NCBI RefSeq assembly: GCF_900091515.1
Contig: NZ_LT607410.1
Coordinates: forward strand, 930,001-994,000
Length of the DNA: 64,000 nt
Direction of reading: 5' to 3'
From: Micromonospora purpureochromogenes
GTDB taxonomy: Bacteria > Actinomycetota > Actinomycetes > Mycobacteriales > Micromonosporaceae
Below, in pieces: positions 54,282-62,974 of this stretch (the first letter of the stretch is position 1; each line of letters starts with the position of its first letter). The translations under genes and the position numbers were made by a program. The notes below the pieces were generated by a model that saw only the letters and a program-made list of their open reading frames with translations, did no database searches and was not told where the DNA came from.

Positions 54282-54419
54282 ATGGAACTCCTGCTGCTTC
54301 TGCTCTTCCTCGTCGGTCTGGCCGTCGCCTCGGCCGCCGGCCTCACCGCGGACAGCCACGACTCGGCCGACTGGAAGCCGAGCGACCACGGCCGCCGCTG
54401 GCAGTCCCGTACCTGCTGA
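54282..54419 (+). CDS. Small single-pass membrane protein
   Basis: 45 residues. One N-terminal membrane helix (ELLLLLLFLVGLAVASAAG) is followed by a polar 24-residue tail, LTADSHDSADWKPSDHGRR plus WQSRTC. Codon third positions are G/C throughout. The ribosome site is weak (GCGAGCG). A small gene of this build in the gap between the divergent regulator and hpt is plausible; no function can be given. Confidence 0.5.
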   Translation: MELLLLLLFLVGLAVASAAGLTADSHDSADWKPSDHGRRWQSRTC

Positions 54420-54519
54420 GGTGAATGGTCCGGATTGCCGAAAAAATCCCTGGCGGGACCGCTCCAAAAGGGGCGGCCCCGCCGACGGAGGCCAGCCGGC
54501 GTACGGCAGGCTAGGAGTC

Positions 54520-55095
54520 ATGGCTGACGGCTCCTGGTACGACGCCGACATCGATCACGTGATCATCTCCGAGGCGCAGATCCGCGAGAAGACCGCGGAG
54601 CTGGCCAAGCAGGTCTCGGCGGACTACGCCGGCGTCGAGGACGGACTCCTGCTCGTCTGCGTGCTCAAGGGCGCGATCATGTTCATGGCCGATTTCGCCC
54701 GGGCGCTGGGCCGGAACGGCCCGCCGGCCGAGCTGGACTTCATGGCCATCTCCTCGTACGGCCAGGGCACCACCTCCTCCGGCGTGGTCCGCATCCTCAA
54801 GGACCTGGACCGGGACATCGCCGGCCGGCACGTGGTGGTGGTCGAGGACATCGTCGACTCCGGGCTGACCCTCTCCTGGCTGCTGCGATACCTGGAGTCC
54901 CGCTCCGCGGCCAGCGTCGAGGTGGTCGCCCTCTTCCGCAAGCCGGACGCGGTGAAGGTCCCCGTCCCGGTGAAGTACGTCGGCTTCGACATCCCGACCG
55001 AGTTCGTGGTCGGCTACGGCCTCGACTTCGGCGAGCGCTACCGCGAGCTGCCCTACGTCGGCGTGCTCAAGCCGGAGGTCTACGCCCGGGCCTGA
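54520..55095 (+). CDS. hpt: Hypoxanthine phosphoribosyltransferase
   Basis: 191 residues from ATG 54520 with AGGAG 3-4 nt upstream. Purine salvage enzyme that joins hypoxanthine or guanine with PRPP. The PRPP-binding motif VVVVEDIVDSGLTLSW lies near 106-121, LKGAIMFMADFARAL near 48-62, and VGYGLDFGERYRELPYVG near the end binds the base. The upstream small-gene region and downstream 440-bp gap separate it from neighbours, so it is probably monocistronic or leads ftsH. Order hpt-ftsH-folE is common in actinobacteria. Confidence 0.94.
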   Translation: MADGSWYDADIDHVIISEAQIREKTAELAKQVSADYAGVEDGLLLVCVLKGAIMFMADFARALGRNGPPAELDFMAISSYGQGTTSSGVVRILKDLDRDIAGRHVVVVEDIVDSGLTLSWLLRYLESRSAASVEVVALFRKPDAVKVPVPVKYVGFDIPTEFVVGYGLDFGERYRELPYVGVLKPEVYARA

Positions 55096-55537
55096 GCCCG
55101 TCGCCGGGCGGGTCCGCGCCCGCCGCCGGCCCGCGGTGGTCCCGCCCCGGTCGGGCCGAGAGCTGCTCGTATCGGTGTCCATCGAGCGGACGTTCAGCGG
55201 GCTCTCAGCAAATCGGACTACGGTAGGTGCCGGTGGCGTGGAGGCAATCTCCACCCCCGACCCCTCGACTGGTGTGTGACCGGCGGTCGGGTGGCCGGGT
55301 GCGGAGCTCCCGCCACGCCGGCTGAAACCCCGGTTCGCCGTCCGCGTAAGTGCTGGGCTCAGAAGCTCACTCCTGGCGCACACGGTGTACCGTCGAATGA
55401 CCGCGGCGCGGCAGTTCGCGCGCCTCGGGGTCGAGGCCGGCCCGCACGGCGGCTCGGCGCCGCCAACGCGGCGACACCATTCAGACGGTCAGGACGTCGA
55501 TCAGGAGGATGCGGGCGTCTCGGCGCTCGACAACAGC
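55096..55537 (+). other. Long leader/intergenic region before ftsH
   Basis: About 440 bp between hpt and the chosen ftsH start. The ftsH frame stays open back to a GTG at 55385 but reads as a non-conserved sequence. An AGGAGG at 55503-55508 stands before an out-of-frame ATG (55509), not before the ftsH ATG. A leader RNA or an upstream start for ftsH is possible. I see no riboswitch I can name. Confidence 0.45.
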
Positions 55538-57547
55538 ATGGAACGTACGCGTTTCTTCCGCCGACCGGTGGTCTGGATCATCCTGGTCATCCTCGGCGCC
55601 GTTGTGCTCAGTCAGCTGTTCACCGCTGGTCCCAGCTACCACCGCGTGGACACTTCCGTTGCGCTCGATCAGCTTCACACCGGCAAGCCCAAGATCGACA
55701 AGGTCGTCTTCCAGGACAAGGAGCAGACGCTCCAGCTCGACCTGGCCGAGAAGACCAAGTTCGGCGACACCACCACCGACCGTATCGAGGCCCAGTTCCC
55801 GTACGAGGTGGGCGACGAGGTCTGGAACGACGTCCTGGCGGCCAAGGCCGCCAACAACGTCACCGGCCCGGCCGACGCCAAGGTGTCGTCCGACAGCATC
55901 TGGGTGAGCCTGCTGGTCAACCTGCTCCCGATCGCCCTGCTGGTGCTCCTGCTGATCTTCTTCATGTCGCAGATGCAGGGCGGCGGCTCCCGGGTGCTCA
56001 ACTTCGGCAAGTCCAAGGCGAAGATGATCACCAAGGACACGCCGAAGACCACGTTCGCGGACGTGGCGGGGGCCGATGAGGCCGTCGAGGAGCTGCACGA
56101 GATCAAGGACTTCCTGCAGAACCCGGCGAAGTACCAGGCCCTGGGCGCCAAGATCCCGAAGGGTGTGCTGCTCTTCGGCCCGCCCGGTACCGGTAAGACG
56201 CTGCTCGCCCGCGCGGTGGCCGGCGAGGCCGGGGTGCCGTTCTACTCGATCTCCGGTTCCGACTTCGTGGAGATGTTCGTCGGTGTCGGCGCCAGCCGGG
56301 TCCGCGACCTCTTCGAGCAGGCCAAGGCGAACGCCCCGGCGATCGTCTTCGTCGACGAGATCGACGCGGTCGGCCGGCACCGTGGCGCCGGCATGGGCGG
56401 CGGTCACGACGAGCGCGAGCAGACCCTCAACCAGCTCCTCGTCGAGATGGACGGCTTCGACACCAAGGGCGGGGTCATCCTGATCGCCGCCACCAACCGG
56501 CCGGACATCCTCGACCCGGCGCTGCTGCGCCCGGGCCGCTTCGACCGGCAGATCCCGGTGGACGCCCCCGACATGGAGGGCCGCAAGGCGATCCTGCGGG
56601 TGCACGCCAAGGGCAAGCCGTTCACCCCCGACGTCGACCTCGACGCGGTGGCCCGGCGTACCCCCGGTTTCAGTGGTGCCGACCTGGCCAACGTGATCAA
56701 CGAGTCCGCGCTGCTCACCGCCCGCAAGGACCAGCGGGCGATCAACAACGACTCCCTGGAGGAGTCGATCGACCGGGTGATCGCCGGTCCGCAGCGCCGG
56801 ACCCGGGTGATGAGCGACCAGGAGAAGAAGATCACCGCGTACCACGAGGGTGGCCACGCGCTGGTCGCCTGGGCGCTGCCGCACGCCGCGCCGGTGCACA
56901 AGGTGACGATCCTGTCCCGCGGCCGCTCGCTGGGCCACACCCTGGTCCTGCCCACCGAGGACAAGTACACCCAGACCCGCGCCGAGATGGTCGACACCCT
57001 GGCGTACGCGCTGGGTGGCCGGGCCGCCGAGGAGCTGGTCTTCCACGAGCCGACCACCGGCGCCGGCAACGACATCGAGAAGGCCACCCAGCTGGCCCGC
57101 GCGATGATCACCCAGTACGGCATGAGTTCCAAGCTCGGTGCGATCAAGTACGGCACCAGCGGCGACGAGCCGTTCCTCGGCCGCAACATGGGCCACGAGC
57201 GGGACTACTCCGACTCGGTCGCCGCCGAGATCGACGGCGAGATGCGGGCCCTGATCGAGGTGGCCCACGACGAGGCCTGGGAGATCCTGGTGGAATACCG
57301 GGACGTCCTGGACAACATCGTCCTGGAACTGATGGAGAAGGAGACCCTCTCCACCGCCGACATGGCCCGGATCTGCGCCCGGGTGGCGAAGCGCCCGCCG
57401 ATGGCCCCCTACAACGGCTTCGGCAAGCGTCAGCCCTCCACCGAGCCCCCGGTGCTCACCCCGGCCGAGAAGGACAAGCTCAAGGCGCAGGCGCAGGCCG
57501 ACGGCGCGTCGGTCGGCGGCTCGAACAACTCGGACGGTACCCACTGA
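55538..57547 (+). CDS. ftsH: ATP-dependent zinc metalloprotease FtsH
   Basis: 669 residues from ATG 55538 ([13 protein letters not shown]), chosen because it fits the usual actinobacterial N-terminus; no good ribosome site precedes it and GTG 55385 would add 51 residues. Two membrane helices (about 10-29 and 124-146) flank an extracytoplasmic loop. The AAA domain has GPPGTGKT at 214-221, [10 protein letters not shown] (Walker B) and the second-region Arg pair in LLRPGRFDR. The protease has HEGGH at 436-440. It degrades membrane and regulatory proteins. The C-terminal tail is Ala/Ser/Asn-rich. Confidence 0.93.
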   Translation: MERTRFFRRPVVWIILVILGAVVLSQLFTAGPSYHRVDTSVALDQLHTGKPKIDKVVFQDKEQTLQLDLAEKTKFGDTTTDRIEAQFPYEVGDEVWNDVLAAKAANNVTGPADAKVSSDSIWVSLLVNLLPIALLVLLLIFFMSQMQGGGSRVLNFGKSKAKMITKDTPKTTFADVAGADEAVEELHEIKDFLQNPAKYQALGAKIPKGVLLFGPPGTGKTLLARAVAGEAGVPFYSISGSDFVEMFVGVGASRVRDLFEQAKANAPAIVFVDEIDAVGRHRGAGMGGGHDEREQTLNQLLVEMDGFDTKGGVILIAATNRPDILDPALLRPGRFDRQIPVDAPDMEGRKAILRVHAKGKPFTPDVDLDAVARRTPGFSGADLANVINESALLTARKDQRAINNDSLEESIDRVIAGPQRRTRVMSDQEKKITAYHEGGHALVAWALPHAAPVHKVTILSRGRSLGHTLVLPTEDKYTQTRAEMVDTLAYALGGRAAEELVFHEPTTGAGNDIEKATQLARAMITQYGMSSKLGAIKYGTSGDEPFLGRNMGHERDYSDSVAAEIDGEMRALIEVAHDEAWEILVEYRDVLDNIVLELMEKETLSTADMARICARVAKRPPMAPYNGFGKRQPSTEPPVLTPAEKDKLKAQAQADGASVGGSNNSDGTH

Positions 57548-57558
57548 ACACGGACGCC

Positions 57559-57590
57559 GCGGCCAGCCCCGAGAACTCGGGGCTGGCCGC
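57559..57590 (+). terminator. Strong hairpin after ftsH
   Basis: 15-bp perfect stem (57559-57573 with 57576-57590) and a 2-nt centre, GCCCCGAG-AA-CTCGGGGC at its tip, starting 11 bp after the ftsH stop. It looks like a terminator, yet the folE reading frame is open across it. Confidence 0.65.
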
Positions 57591-57684
57591 CTCGTCGACC
57601 GAGCCCGACGGCGACGAGGCCCTGGACTACGTCGCGGCCCGGCTGATCAGCGGCAAGCTGACCGGCCGCCCGATCGAGGACACC

Positions 57685-58248
57685 ATGGACCTCGGCCGGA
57701 TCGAGAAGGCCGTCCGCGAGATCCTCATCGCGGTCGGGGAGGACCCCGACCGGGACGGACTCCAGCAGACCCCGGCCCGGGTGGCCCGGGCGTACGCGGA
57801 ACTCTTCGCCGGCCTCCGGGTCGACCCGGCGCAGGTGCTCAGCACCACCTTCGAGGCCAACCACCAGGAGCTGGTGCTCGTCCGGCACATCGACGTGATG
57901 AGCCTCTGCGAGCACCACCTGCTGCCGTTCCGGGGCAGCGCGCACATCGGCTACATCCCCGGGCCGGACGGCCGGATCACCGGCCTGTCCAAGCTGGCCC
58001 GGCTGGTCGAGGTCTTCGCCCGCCGCCCGCAGGTCCAGGAGCGGCTCACCTCGCAGATCGCCGACCTGCTGATGAACAAGCTGGCGCCGCGCGGCGTCGT
58101 CGTGGTGCTCGAGTGCGAGCACATGTGCATGGCGATGCGTGGCATCCAGAAGAGCGGCGCCCAGACCATCACCTCCGCGGTGCGGGGCACCCTCCAGCAC
58201 GACGCGAAGTCGCGGGCCGAGGCGATGGCCCTGATCATCCCGCGCTGA
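57685..58248 (+). CDS. folE: GTP cyclohydrolase I
   Basis: 187 residues from ATG 57685, with GAGG 6 nt before it. Converts GTP to dihydroneopterin triphosphate, the first step of folate synthesis. The zinc ligands are in [11 protein letters not shown] (Cys, His) and [12 protein letters not shown] (Cys); [23 protein letters not shown] is the family signature. The same frame is open upstream with good codons to a CTG at 57544 that overlaps the ftsH stop (CTGA), giving a 234-residue protein. No ATG, GTG or TTG exists in that extra stretch, so the true start is uncertain. Confidence 0.9.
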   Translation: MDLGRIEKAVREILIAVGEDPDRDGLQQTPARVARAYAELFAGLRVDPAQVLSTTFEANHQELVLVRHIDVMSLCEHHLLPFRGSAHIGYIPGPDGRITGLSKLARLVEVFARRPQVQERLTSQIADLLMNKLAPRGVVVVLECEHMCMAMRGIQKSGAQTITSAVRGTLQHDAKSRAEAMALIIPR

Positions 58249-58265
58249 CCCGTAGCATCCCGACC

Positions 58266-58299
58266 GGCCGCGTCGCCCCCTCGTGAGGACGGCGCGGCC
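58266..58299. terminator. Hairpin between convergent folE and membrane gene
   Basis: GGCCGCG (58266-58272) pairs with CGCGGCC (58293-58299) around a 20-nt loop, between folE (58248) and the minus-strand gene end (58308). Confidence 0.5.
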
Positions 58300-58307
58300 G
58301 TCGCGTC

Positions 58308-59042
58308 TCAGCCGGCCAGCAGCGCCAGCATGATCACGCTCGCCGTCACCACCGCCGGGACCAGGCAGGTAAGCGCCCCCAACCGGGGCGTCCGGTCCAG
58401 CCGCTCGCCCGGGCGCGGCGGGAAGAGCCGACCCACCGTCACCCAACCCGCCCCGAAGGCCACCGCGGGCATCGGCAGCCCGACGACCAGCGCCACCAGG
58501 CTCGCCGCGCCCGTCCCGGCGACCGCGAGGACGATCAGCTGGATTATCGGCACCAGCAGCGCCAGCGGGCCGTACACCAGCAGGTTGCGGGCCCGGGGCG
58601 GCCAGGCCGCCGGCCGCAGCGGACCCCGCGCGGCCAGCGTCGCGTCGGCCGCGTCCGCCCAGCCGCGGGCCACCCGCAACGCCGCCAGCACGGCGGCCGG
58701 GCCACCGACCATCGACCGGGCCGCCTCGGTCAGCTCCGGCGGCGTCGGGGTCAGCGTGATCGCCGGTACGCCCAGCTCCCGCAGCCCGGCCTGTTGCGGC
58801 GCCAACCGGGCGTGCAGCCCGGTCAGCTCCTCCCGGGCCGCCTCCACCGCTCGGGCCTGCTCGGCGGCGGCGGTGGCGGCGGCCCGGCGTACCCCGTCCA
58901 GCTGCCGCGCGGCGGCCAGGTAGTCCGTCCAGGCGGCGGCCACCGCGCCGACCGGCTCGTTCCCGATCCGCTGCCGGACCGGCGCCGCCGGGGGCGCCTC
59001 GTCGATGCCCGCCGCGCCGGCCCGCTCGCTCCGCCCGCTCAC
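58308..59042 (-). CDS. Membrane protein with N-terminal coiled coil
   Basis: 244 residues from GTG 59042, overlapping the upstream stop by 4 nt. An Ala/Glu/Arg-rich helix with heptad-like pattern (about 35-85, QARAVEAAREELTGLHARL) suggests a coiled coil. It is followed by a short linker and then three membrane helices (about 152-175, 178-197, 220-243). No enzymatic motif is seen. The overlap with the FtsK-like gene shows coupled translation, so it is probably its membrane partner. Family not recognised. Confidence 0.72.
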   Translation of the reverse strand: MSGRSERAGAAGIDEAPPAAPVRQRIGNEPVGAVAAAWTDYLAAARQLDGVRRAAATAAAEQARAVEAAREELTGLHARLAPQQAGLRELGVPAITLTPTPPELTEAARSMVGGPAAVLAALRVARGWADAADATLAARGPLRPAAWPPRARNLLVYGPLALLVPIIQLIVLAVAGTGAASLVALVVGLPMPAVAFGAGWVTVGRLFPPRPGERLDRTPRLGALTCLVPAVVTASVIMLALLAG

Positions 59043-61591
59043 GCCGGCTCCTCCTCGTCGGCGAAGGGCACCAGCACCGTGCCCCGTTCACCCGGACCGT
59101 CCCAGAGCACCACCCGGCCGGGGCGGGGCCGCCACTCCACCGGTCGACCGAACACCGCGCCGAGCATCGCCCCCGGCACGTCCACCGCGGCGACCGCGGC
59201 CAGCTTGTCGACCTCGCCGTCCGGCTCCAGCAGCGCCGCGAACGGCGGCACCGTCCGCCACCAGCCCAGCAGGTGAATACCGGTCGGCGGACCCTCGCGC
59301 AGCAGGGTGCGCAGCCGCTCCACCGGCAGCTCCTCCGCCGTCGCCAGGTCCACCCCGAACACCACCAGGTACGCCGGCCCGTCGCCGTCCATCGCCGCCA
59401 GCAGGCCCGCCGCGTCGACCGTCTCCACCCGCTGCCGTTGCGCCAGCTCGGTCGCCAACCCGGCCGCCAGGGCGGCGGAGCCCTCGGCCAGCGGCGCGAG
59501 CACGAATCGGGCGGCACCCGGCGGATGGTGGGCAGCGGTGCTCCGCGCGGCGTTCGCCAGCAGCCCGGCCGCCCCCGTACCCGCCCCGAGGACGGCGAGG
59601 TTGCGGCCGGCCACCGGGCCGAGCGGGATGGCGACCGTCGTCCGGGCCACGTCCACCGCCCGGCCGAGCAGGGCCGCCGGCCCACCGGCCCGGCCGGCCA
59701 GGGCGGCCCGCAGCCGGGGGTCGTTGCGCAGCAGCGGCCGGGCCCAGCCCGCGAAGACCACCGGCGGGGTGGTCCCCTCCGGGCGGGCCTCGAAGAGCCG
59801 GTGCCGGAGCCGCTCGATCGTCTCCGGGGCGTCGTGCGGGTCGGGGAAGCGGACCAGCCGCTCGTGACCCCGGGTGGCGCCGCGCGGCCCGCCCAGCCCG
59901 CCCGCGGTGTTGACCACCGCGCTGCCCACCGCCAGGCCCGCCGCCGCGTCGTTGGTGGGCGCGAGCACCGCGCCGCCACCGGAGAGCGCCACCCGCACCG
60001 GGAACTGGCCCAGCACCGAGTCGCGCGGCGCCGGCCCCGCCCCGATGCCCAGGTCACCCGAGCCGGCCAGCACGAGGTGGATGCCGTACGCGCGCCCGGC
60101 GCGGGCCAGGCCGTCCAGCCGGGCGAGCACGTCCGCGGCGACCGGATCCCGGGTCGCCAGCAGCAGCGGGAAGTTGTCGATCACGCAGACGATCCGGGGC
60201 AGCGACTGGTGCTCCCGCAGCTGCGCGTAGCGCTGCCCGCCGGCCCGGGCGCTCGCCTCCTCCCGCCGGCGGGTCTCCGCCGCCAACTGGTCGAACAGGT
60301 CCCGCACGTACTCCGGATCGGCGGCCATCGCGGCGGCCCGGACCTGCGGCACCCATGAGCGGTCCCGCTCGGTCTGCAGGAACTCCACGAAGGACTCGCC
60401 GTCACCGAGGTCCACCAGGTGCAGCACCAGCTCGTCCGGGCCGTACCGCGCGGCGAGGCCGAGCAGCGCGTTGGTGAGGAACGCCGACCGGCCGGCGTCG
60501 GATCGACCGCTGACCAGCCAGTGCGGCGTCAGCTCGGTGAAGCCGACGGTCACCGGCCGCCCGTTGGCGTCGCCCACCGTGGTGGAGAGCCCGTCGGTCG
60601 AGCCGGCCTGCCAGAGCGGCTCCTCGGGCGGCGGCAGCAGCTCGGCGAGGCAGAGCCGGGAGCCTTCCTCCACCTGCGCGGCCAACCGCCGGCAGACCTG
60701 CCCGATCAGGTCCGGCCCCGGGTCCTCGTCCACGAAGACCGGAGAGTTCAGGCCCCCCGGTCCGTCGCCGCCCGGCCCGCCGAACGGGCTGCCGGGCGGA
60801 TCGCCGAGCAGCGCGTACGCGGTCCGCAGCTCCAGCCGGGTGGCCTCCGGCAGCGGCGGGCGGGCCGCGTACGGGCCGGGTGGGGGCCAGCCGGCGACGA
60901 CCAGGTGCAGGCCGGCGGGGCGGCCCTGGGCGGCCAGCGCCTCGATCCGGGCCAGGTCGCTCGGCCCGGTCAGCTCCGGCAGCCCGGCGATCACCAGCAG
61001 CAGCGTACGGTCGTGCCGGCGGGGCCGGCCGGTGCCTGGGGAGACCCACTGCTCGGCCTCGGTCAGCACCGCCCGCAGGCCGGCCACGTCCACCGCCGGC
61101 GGCGGCAGCAGACCCGCGTCGGCCAGCGGCGCGAAGGACGCGAAGGTGTCGCCGGCGCCGTCCACCGCGCGTACCAGCAGGCAGCCGGCCGGCGTCGCGG
61201 CCAGCAGCCGCAGCAGTACGGCCCGGAGCAGGCCGACCGCCCGGGGCTCCCGGGCGTCGACGTCGAGCGTCAGGTGGCCGGTGCCGAGCAGCGGCACCAG
61301 CGCGGGGAAGCGGGCGTCGTCCAGCGGTGCCGCGGTGCCGACCCGGACGAACGGCGGGTTCTCCTCGCCGGCCGGGGTGTCCGGCGCCAAGGTGTCCAGC
61401 GGGGCGCCGGCCCAGCCCGGCGCGAGCACCGCCGCCGCGGTCCGCAGCCGGTCGGCCAGCTCGTACTGCCGGCGCTGGTCGGCCGGGGCCGGGCGGGTTT
61501 CGTCGAGCACGCCGGCGGCGGCCACGGCGGTGGCGGCGGCCCGCCGGTGCAGGGCGGCGGCACGGTTCGTACGCGACTTCGGACCGGCCAC
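59039..61591 (-). CDS. FtsK/EccC-like protein with degenerate ATPase sites
   Basis: 850 residues. GTG 61591 has AGAGGGG 8 nt before it; GTG 61600 is an alternative too close to it. The fold pattern is that of FtsK/SpoIIIE ATPases: VSGRSDAGRSAFLTN near 361-375, followed by LVLHLVDLGDGESFVEFL and IVCVIDNFPLLL, then a second domain with LGAGTGAAGLLAN. In both P-loop positions the invariant Lys is missing (GRS and GAA instead of GKS/GKT), so ATP hydrolysis is doubtful. An N-terminal 340-residue part is related but more diverged. It may be a structural partner of an active EccC-type motor. Downstream membrane gene overlaps. Confidence 0.78.
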   Translation of the reverse strand: MAGPKSRTNRAAALHRRAAATAVAAAGVLDETRPAPADQRRQYELADRLRTAAAVLAPGWAGAPLDTLAPDTPAGEENPPFVRVGTAAPLDDARFPALVPLLGTGHLTLDVDAREPRAVGLLRAVLLRLLAATPAGCLLVRAVDGAGDTFASFAPLADAGLLPPPAVDVAGLRAVLTEAEQWVSPGTGRPRRHDRTLLLVIAGLPELTGPSDLARIEALAAQGRPAGLHLVVAGWPPPGPYAARPPLPEATRLELRTAYALLGDPPGSPFGGPGGDGPGGLNSPVFVDEDPGPDLIGQVCRRLAAQVEEGSRLCLAELLPPPEEPLWQAGSTDGLSTTVGDANGRPVTVGFTELTPHWLVSGRSDAGRSAFLTNALLGLAARYGPDELVLHLVDLGDGESFVEFLQTERDRSWVPQVRAAAMAADPEYVRDLFDQLAAETRRREEASARAGGQRYAQLREHQSLPRIVCVIDNFPLLLATRDPVAADVLARLDGLARAGRAYGIHLVLAGSGDLGIGAGPAPRDSVLGQFPVRVALSGGGAVLAPTNDAAAGLAVGSAVVNTAGGLGGPRGATRGHERLVRFPDPHDAPETIERLRHRLFEARPEGTTPPVVFAGWARPLLRNDPRLRAALAGRAGGPAALLGRAVDVARTTVAIPLGPVAGRNLAVLGAGTGAAGLLANAARSTAAHHPPGAARFVLAPLAEGSAALAAGLATELAQRQRVETVDAAGLLAAMDGDGPAYLVVFGVDLATAEELPVERLRTLLREGPPTGIHLLGWWRTVPPFAALLEPDGEVDKLAAVAAVDVPGAMLGAVFGRPVEWRPRPGRVVLWDGPGERGTVLVPFADEEEPA

Positions 61592-61792
61592 CGTGTCCAC
61601 CCCTCTTTCCGAGGTTGGAAACCTCCCGAGCCCCGACCGTATCCCAGGTCCGACCGCTCACTCGGGAAGCGCGGCGGTGCGGAATCGTCTTGTCGCAAAG
61701 CGTGGCGAAGTCTCACGTCCCGGGTTCGTCCTGTCACGATCCGCAGGATCTGGGGCATTGGGTGCGGGGCGCTCAGCCGATAGCCTCAGGGG

Positions 61793-62365
61793 GTGGAATC
61801 AGTGCAGCCCCCCGCCGGTTCCCAGGTCTCCCGCGTACCGGCGCAGCGGACCCCGCCGGACCAGTTGCCGCCCTCTGCCGCCCCGGCGGCGCCGCAGCAG
61901 CAGCCCCGGCGGACCCGCACCGTCCTCACCGTGGTCGCGGGGGTGCTGGCGCTGCTCTGCGTGAGCGGCGCGGTGATCGGCTACGTGCTGTACGACCGCG
62001 CCGCGACCCCGGACCGCAGCGCCCCGGACGTGGTGGTGGACAACTACCTGCGCGAATATCTCGTCAACCGGAACGATGCGCGGGCCAGCCTGCTCGTCTG
62101 CGAAGGAAATGCCGACCTCGGTGCGGTCAGGGCCCTGCGGAGCGAGGCGGAACAGCGCGAGGCCACCTTCAACGTCGTGGTCCGGGTGAGCTGGGGGCCG
62201 CTGGTCCGGGCGAAGTCGGCCGACGGCGAGTCGGTCAGCACCACCATGACCATCGCTGGGTCCTCGGACGGACAACAACGCAGCAGCCGGCGGGAGGACT
62301 GGACCTTCGAGGTCGTGGACATCAAGGACGGCTGGCGGGTCTGCGGTGCGCGGAAGGTCGCCTGA
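61793..62365 (+). CDS. Membrane-anchored protein with NTF2-like extracellular domain
   Basis: 190 residues from GTG 61793. A Pro/Gln-rich cytosolic start of about 38 residues, RRTRT, then one membrane helix (VLTVVAGVLALLCVSGAVIGYV, about 44-65). The outer part starts VVVDNYLREYLVNRNDARAS and ends GWRVCGARKVA, with two cysteines (LVC and RVC). Same plan and motifs as the protein at 6317-6898, so the two are paralogues. It is divergent from the FtsK-like gene and converges on the 62372 gene with 6 bp between. Function unknown. Confidence 0.7.
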   Translation: MESVQPPAGSQVSRVPAQRTPPDQLPPSAAPAAPQQQPRRTRTVLTVVAGVLALLCVSGAVIGYVLYDRAATPDRSAPDVVVDNYLREYLVNRNDARASLLVCEGNADLGAVRALRSEAEQREATFNVVVRVSWGPLVRAKSADGESVSTTMTIAGSSDGQQRSSRREDWTFEVVDIKDGWRVCGARKVA

Positions 62366-62371
62366 CCGCCC

Positions 62372-62974
62372 TCACTCGATCCACAAGAGATGCACCGGCA
62401 CCTCTAGGGTGGTCGGTGGCTGCCCGCGCCAGGCCCACCGGTACCACTCCAGCTCCGGAGTGACCCGGACGCAGATGTCGCCGTCGGCGCCGGAGTAGGT
62501 CTCGGTCACCGCGCGCAGATCCCGGTGCTCGACCAAATCCTCGACGTGCACCACCCGCCGGCCGCTGACCGTGTCGGCCTCGAAGACCGGCGTCGGTATC
62601 CGGTTGGCCGGCTCGTCCAACGAGACCAGCCGGATGCCCTGCTCGCGGGCGGCCGCCCCGGGCGACGGGCGCTCGCCGAGCGTCTCGACCCAGACCCGCT
62701 CCACCGGGATCAACGGCGCGAACACCTCGACCTGGTCGGACTCGGCCCGGTACCACTCGTGCTCGGGGATCACCGGCACGTAGGTGCGGCTGCCCTGCAC
62801 CACCCTCTCGTCGGCCCGCAGGTCACCCCGCCAGCCCAGGCCGGGCAGACCGACCAGGACCCGCCGGCCGCGCAGCTCGACCCGCCCGGTGGCGGGCACG
62901 ATCTCGACCGGCCGGGGGGTCAGTGGCGCCCAGTCGGGCTGCCCGGCGAAGGGATCCGGCAGCGGACCGCTCAT
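62372..62974 (-). CDS. Hypothetical protein with internal duplication
   Basis: 200 residues, no leader or membrane helix. Two copies of a motif of about 60 residues are visible: residues 36-97 and 138-200. Each begins GRRV, passes a DLRA-x-x-E segment, has P-E-x-E-W-Y-R near its centre and ends V-P (or A-P) followed by W-V/I-E. ATG 62974 overlaps the stop of the upstream cell-wall hydrolase gene (ATGA), so the two are translated together. The family is not recognised; the coupling suggests a partner or immunity-like role for the hydrolase, which is only a guess. Confidence 0.68.
   Translation of the reverse strand: MSGPLPDPFAGQPDWAPLTPRPVEIVPATGRVELRGRRVLVGLPGLGWRGDLRADERVVQGSRTYVPVIPEHEWYRAESDQVEVFAPLIPVERVWVETLGERPSPGAAAREQGIRLVSLDEPANRIPTPVFEADTVSGRRVVHVEDLVEHRDLRAVTETYSGADGDICVRVTPELEWYRWAWRGQPPTTLEVPVHLLWIE

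Noticed and set aside
55509..55907. ORF starting at an ATG directly after AGGAGG before ftsH
   Set aside because: Although the ribosome site is excellent, the frame is out of phase with ftsH and gives Arg/Ser/Pro-rich shadow sequence over the FtsH N-terminal domain.
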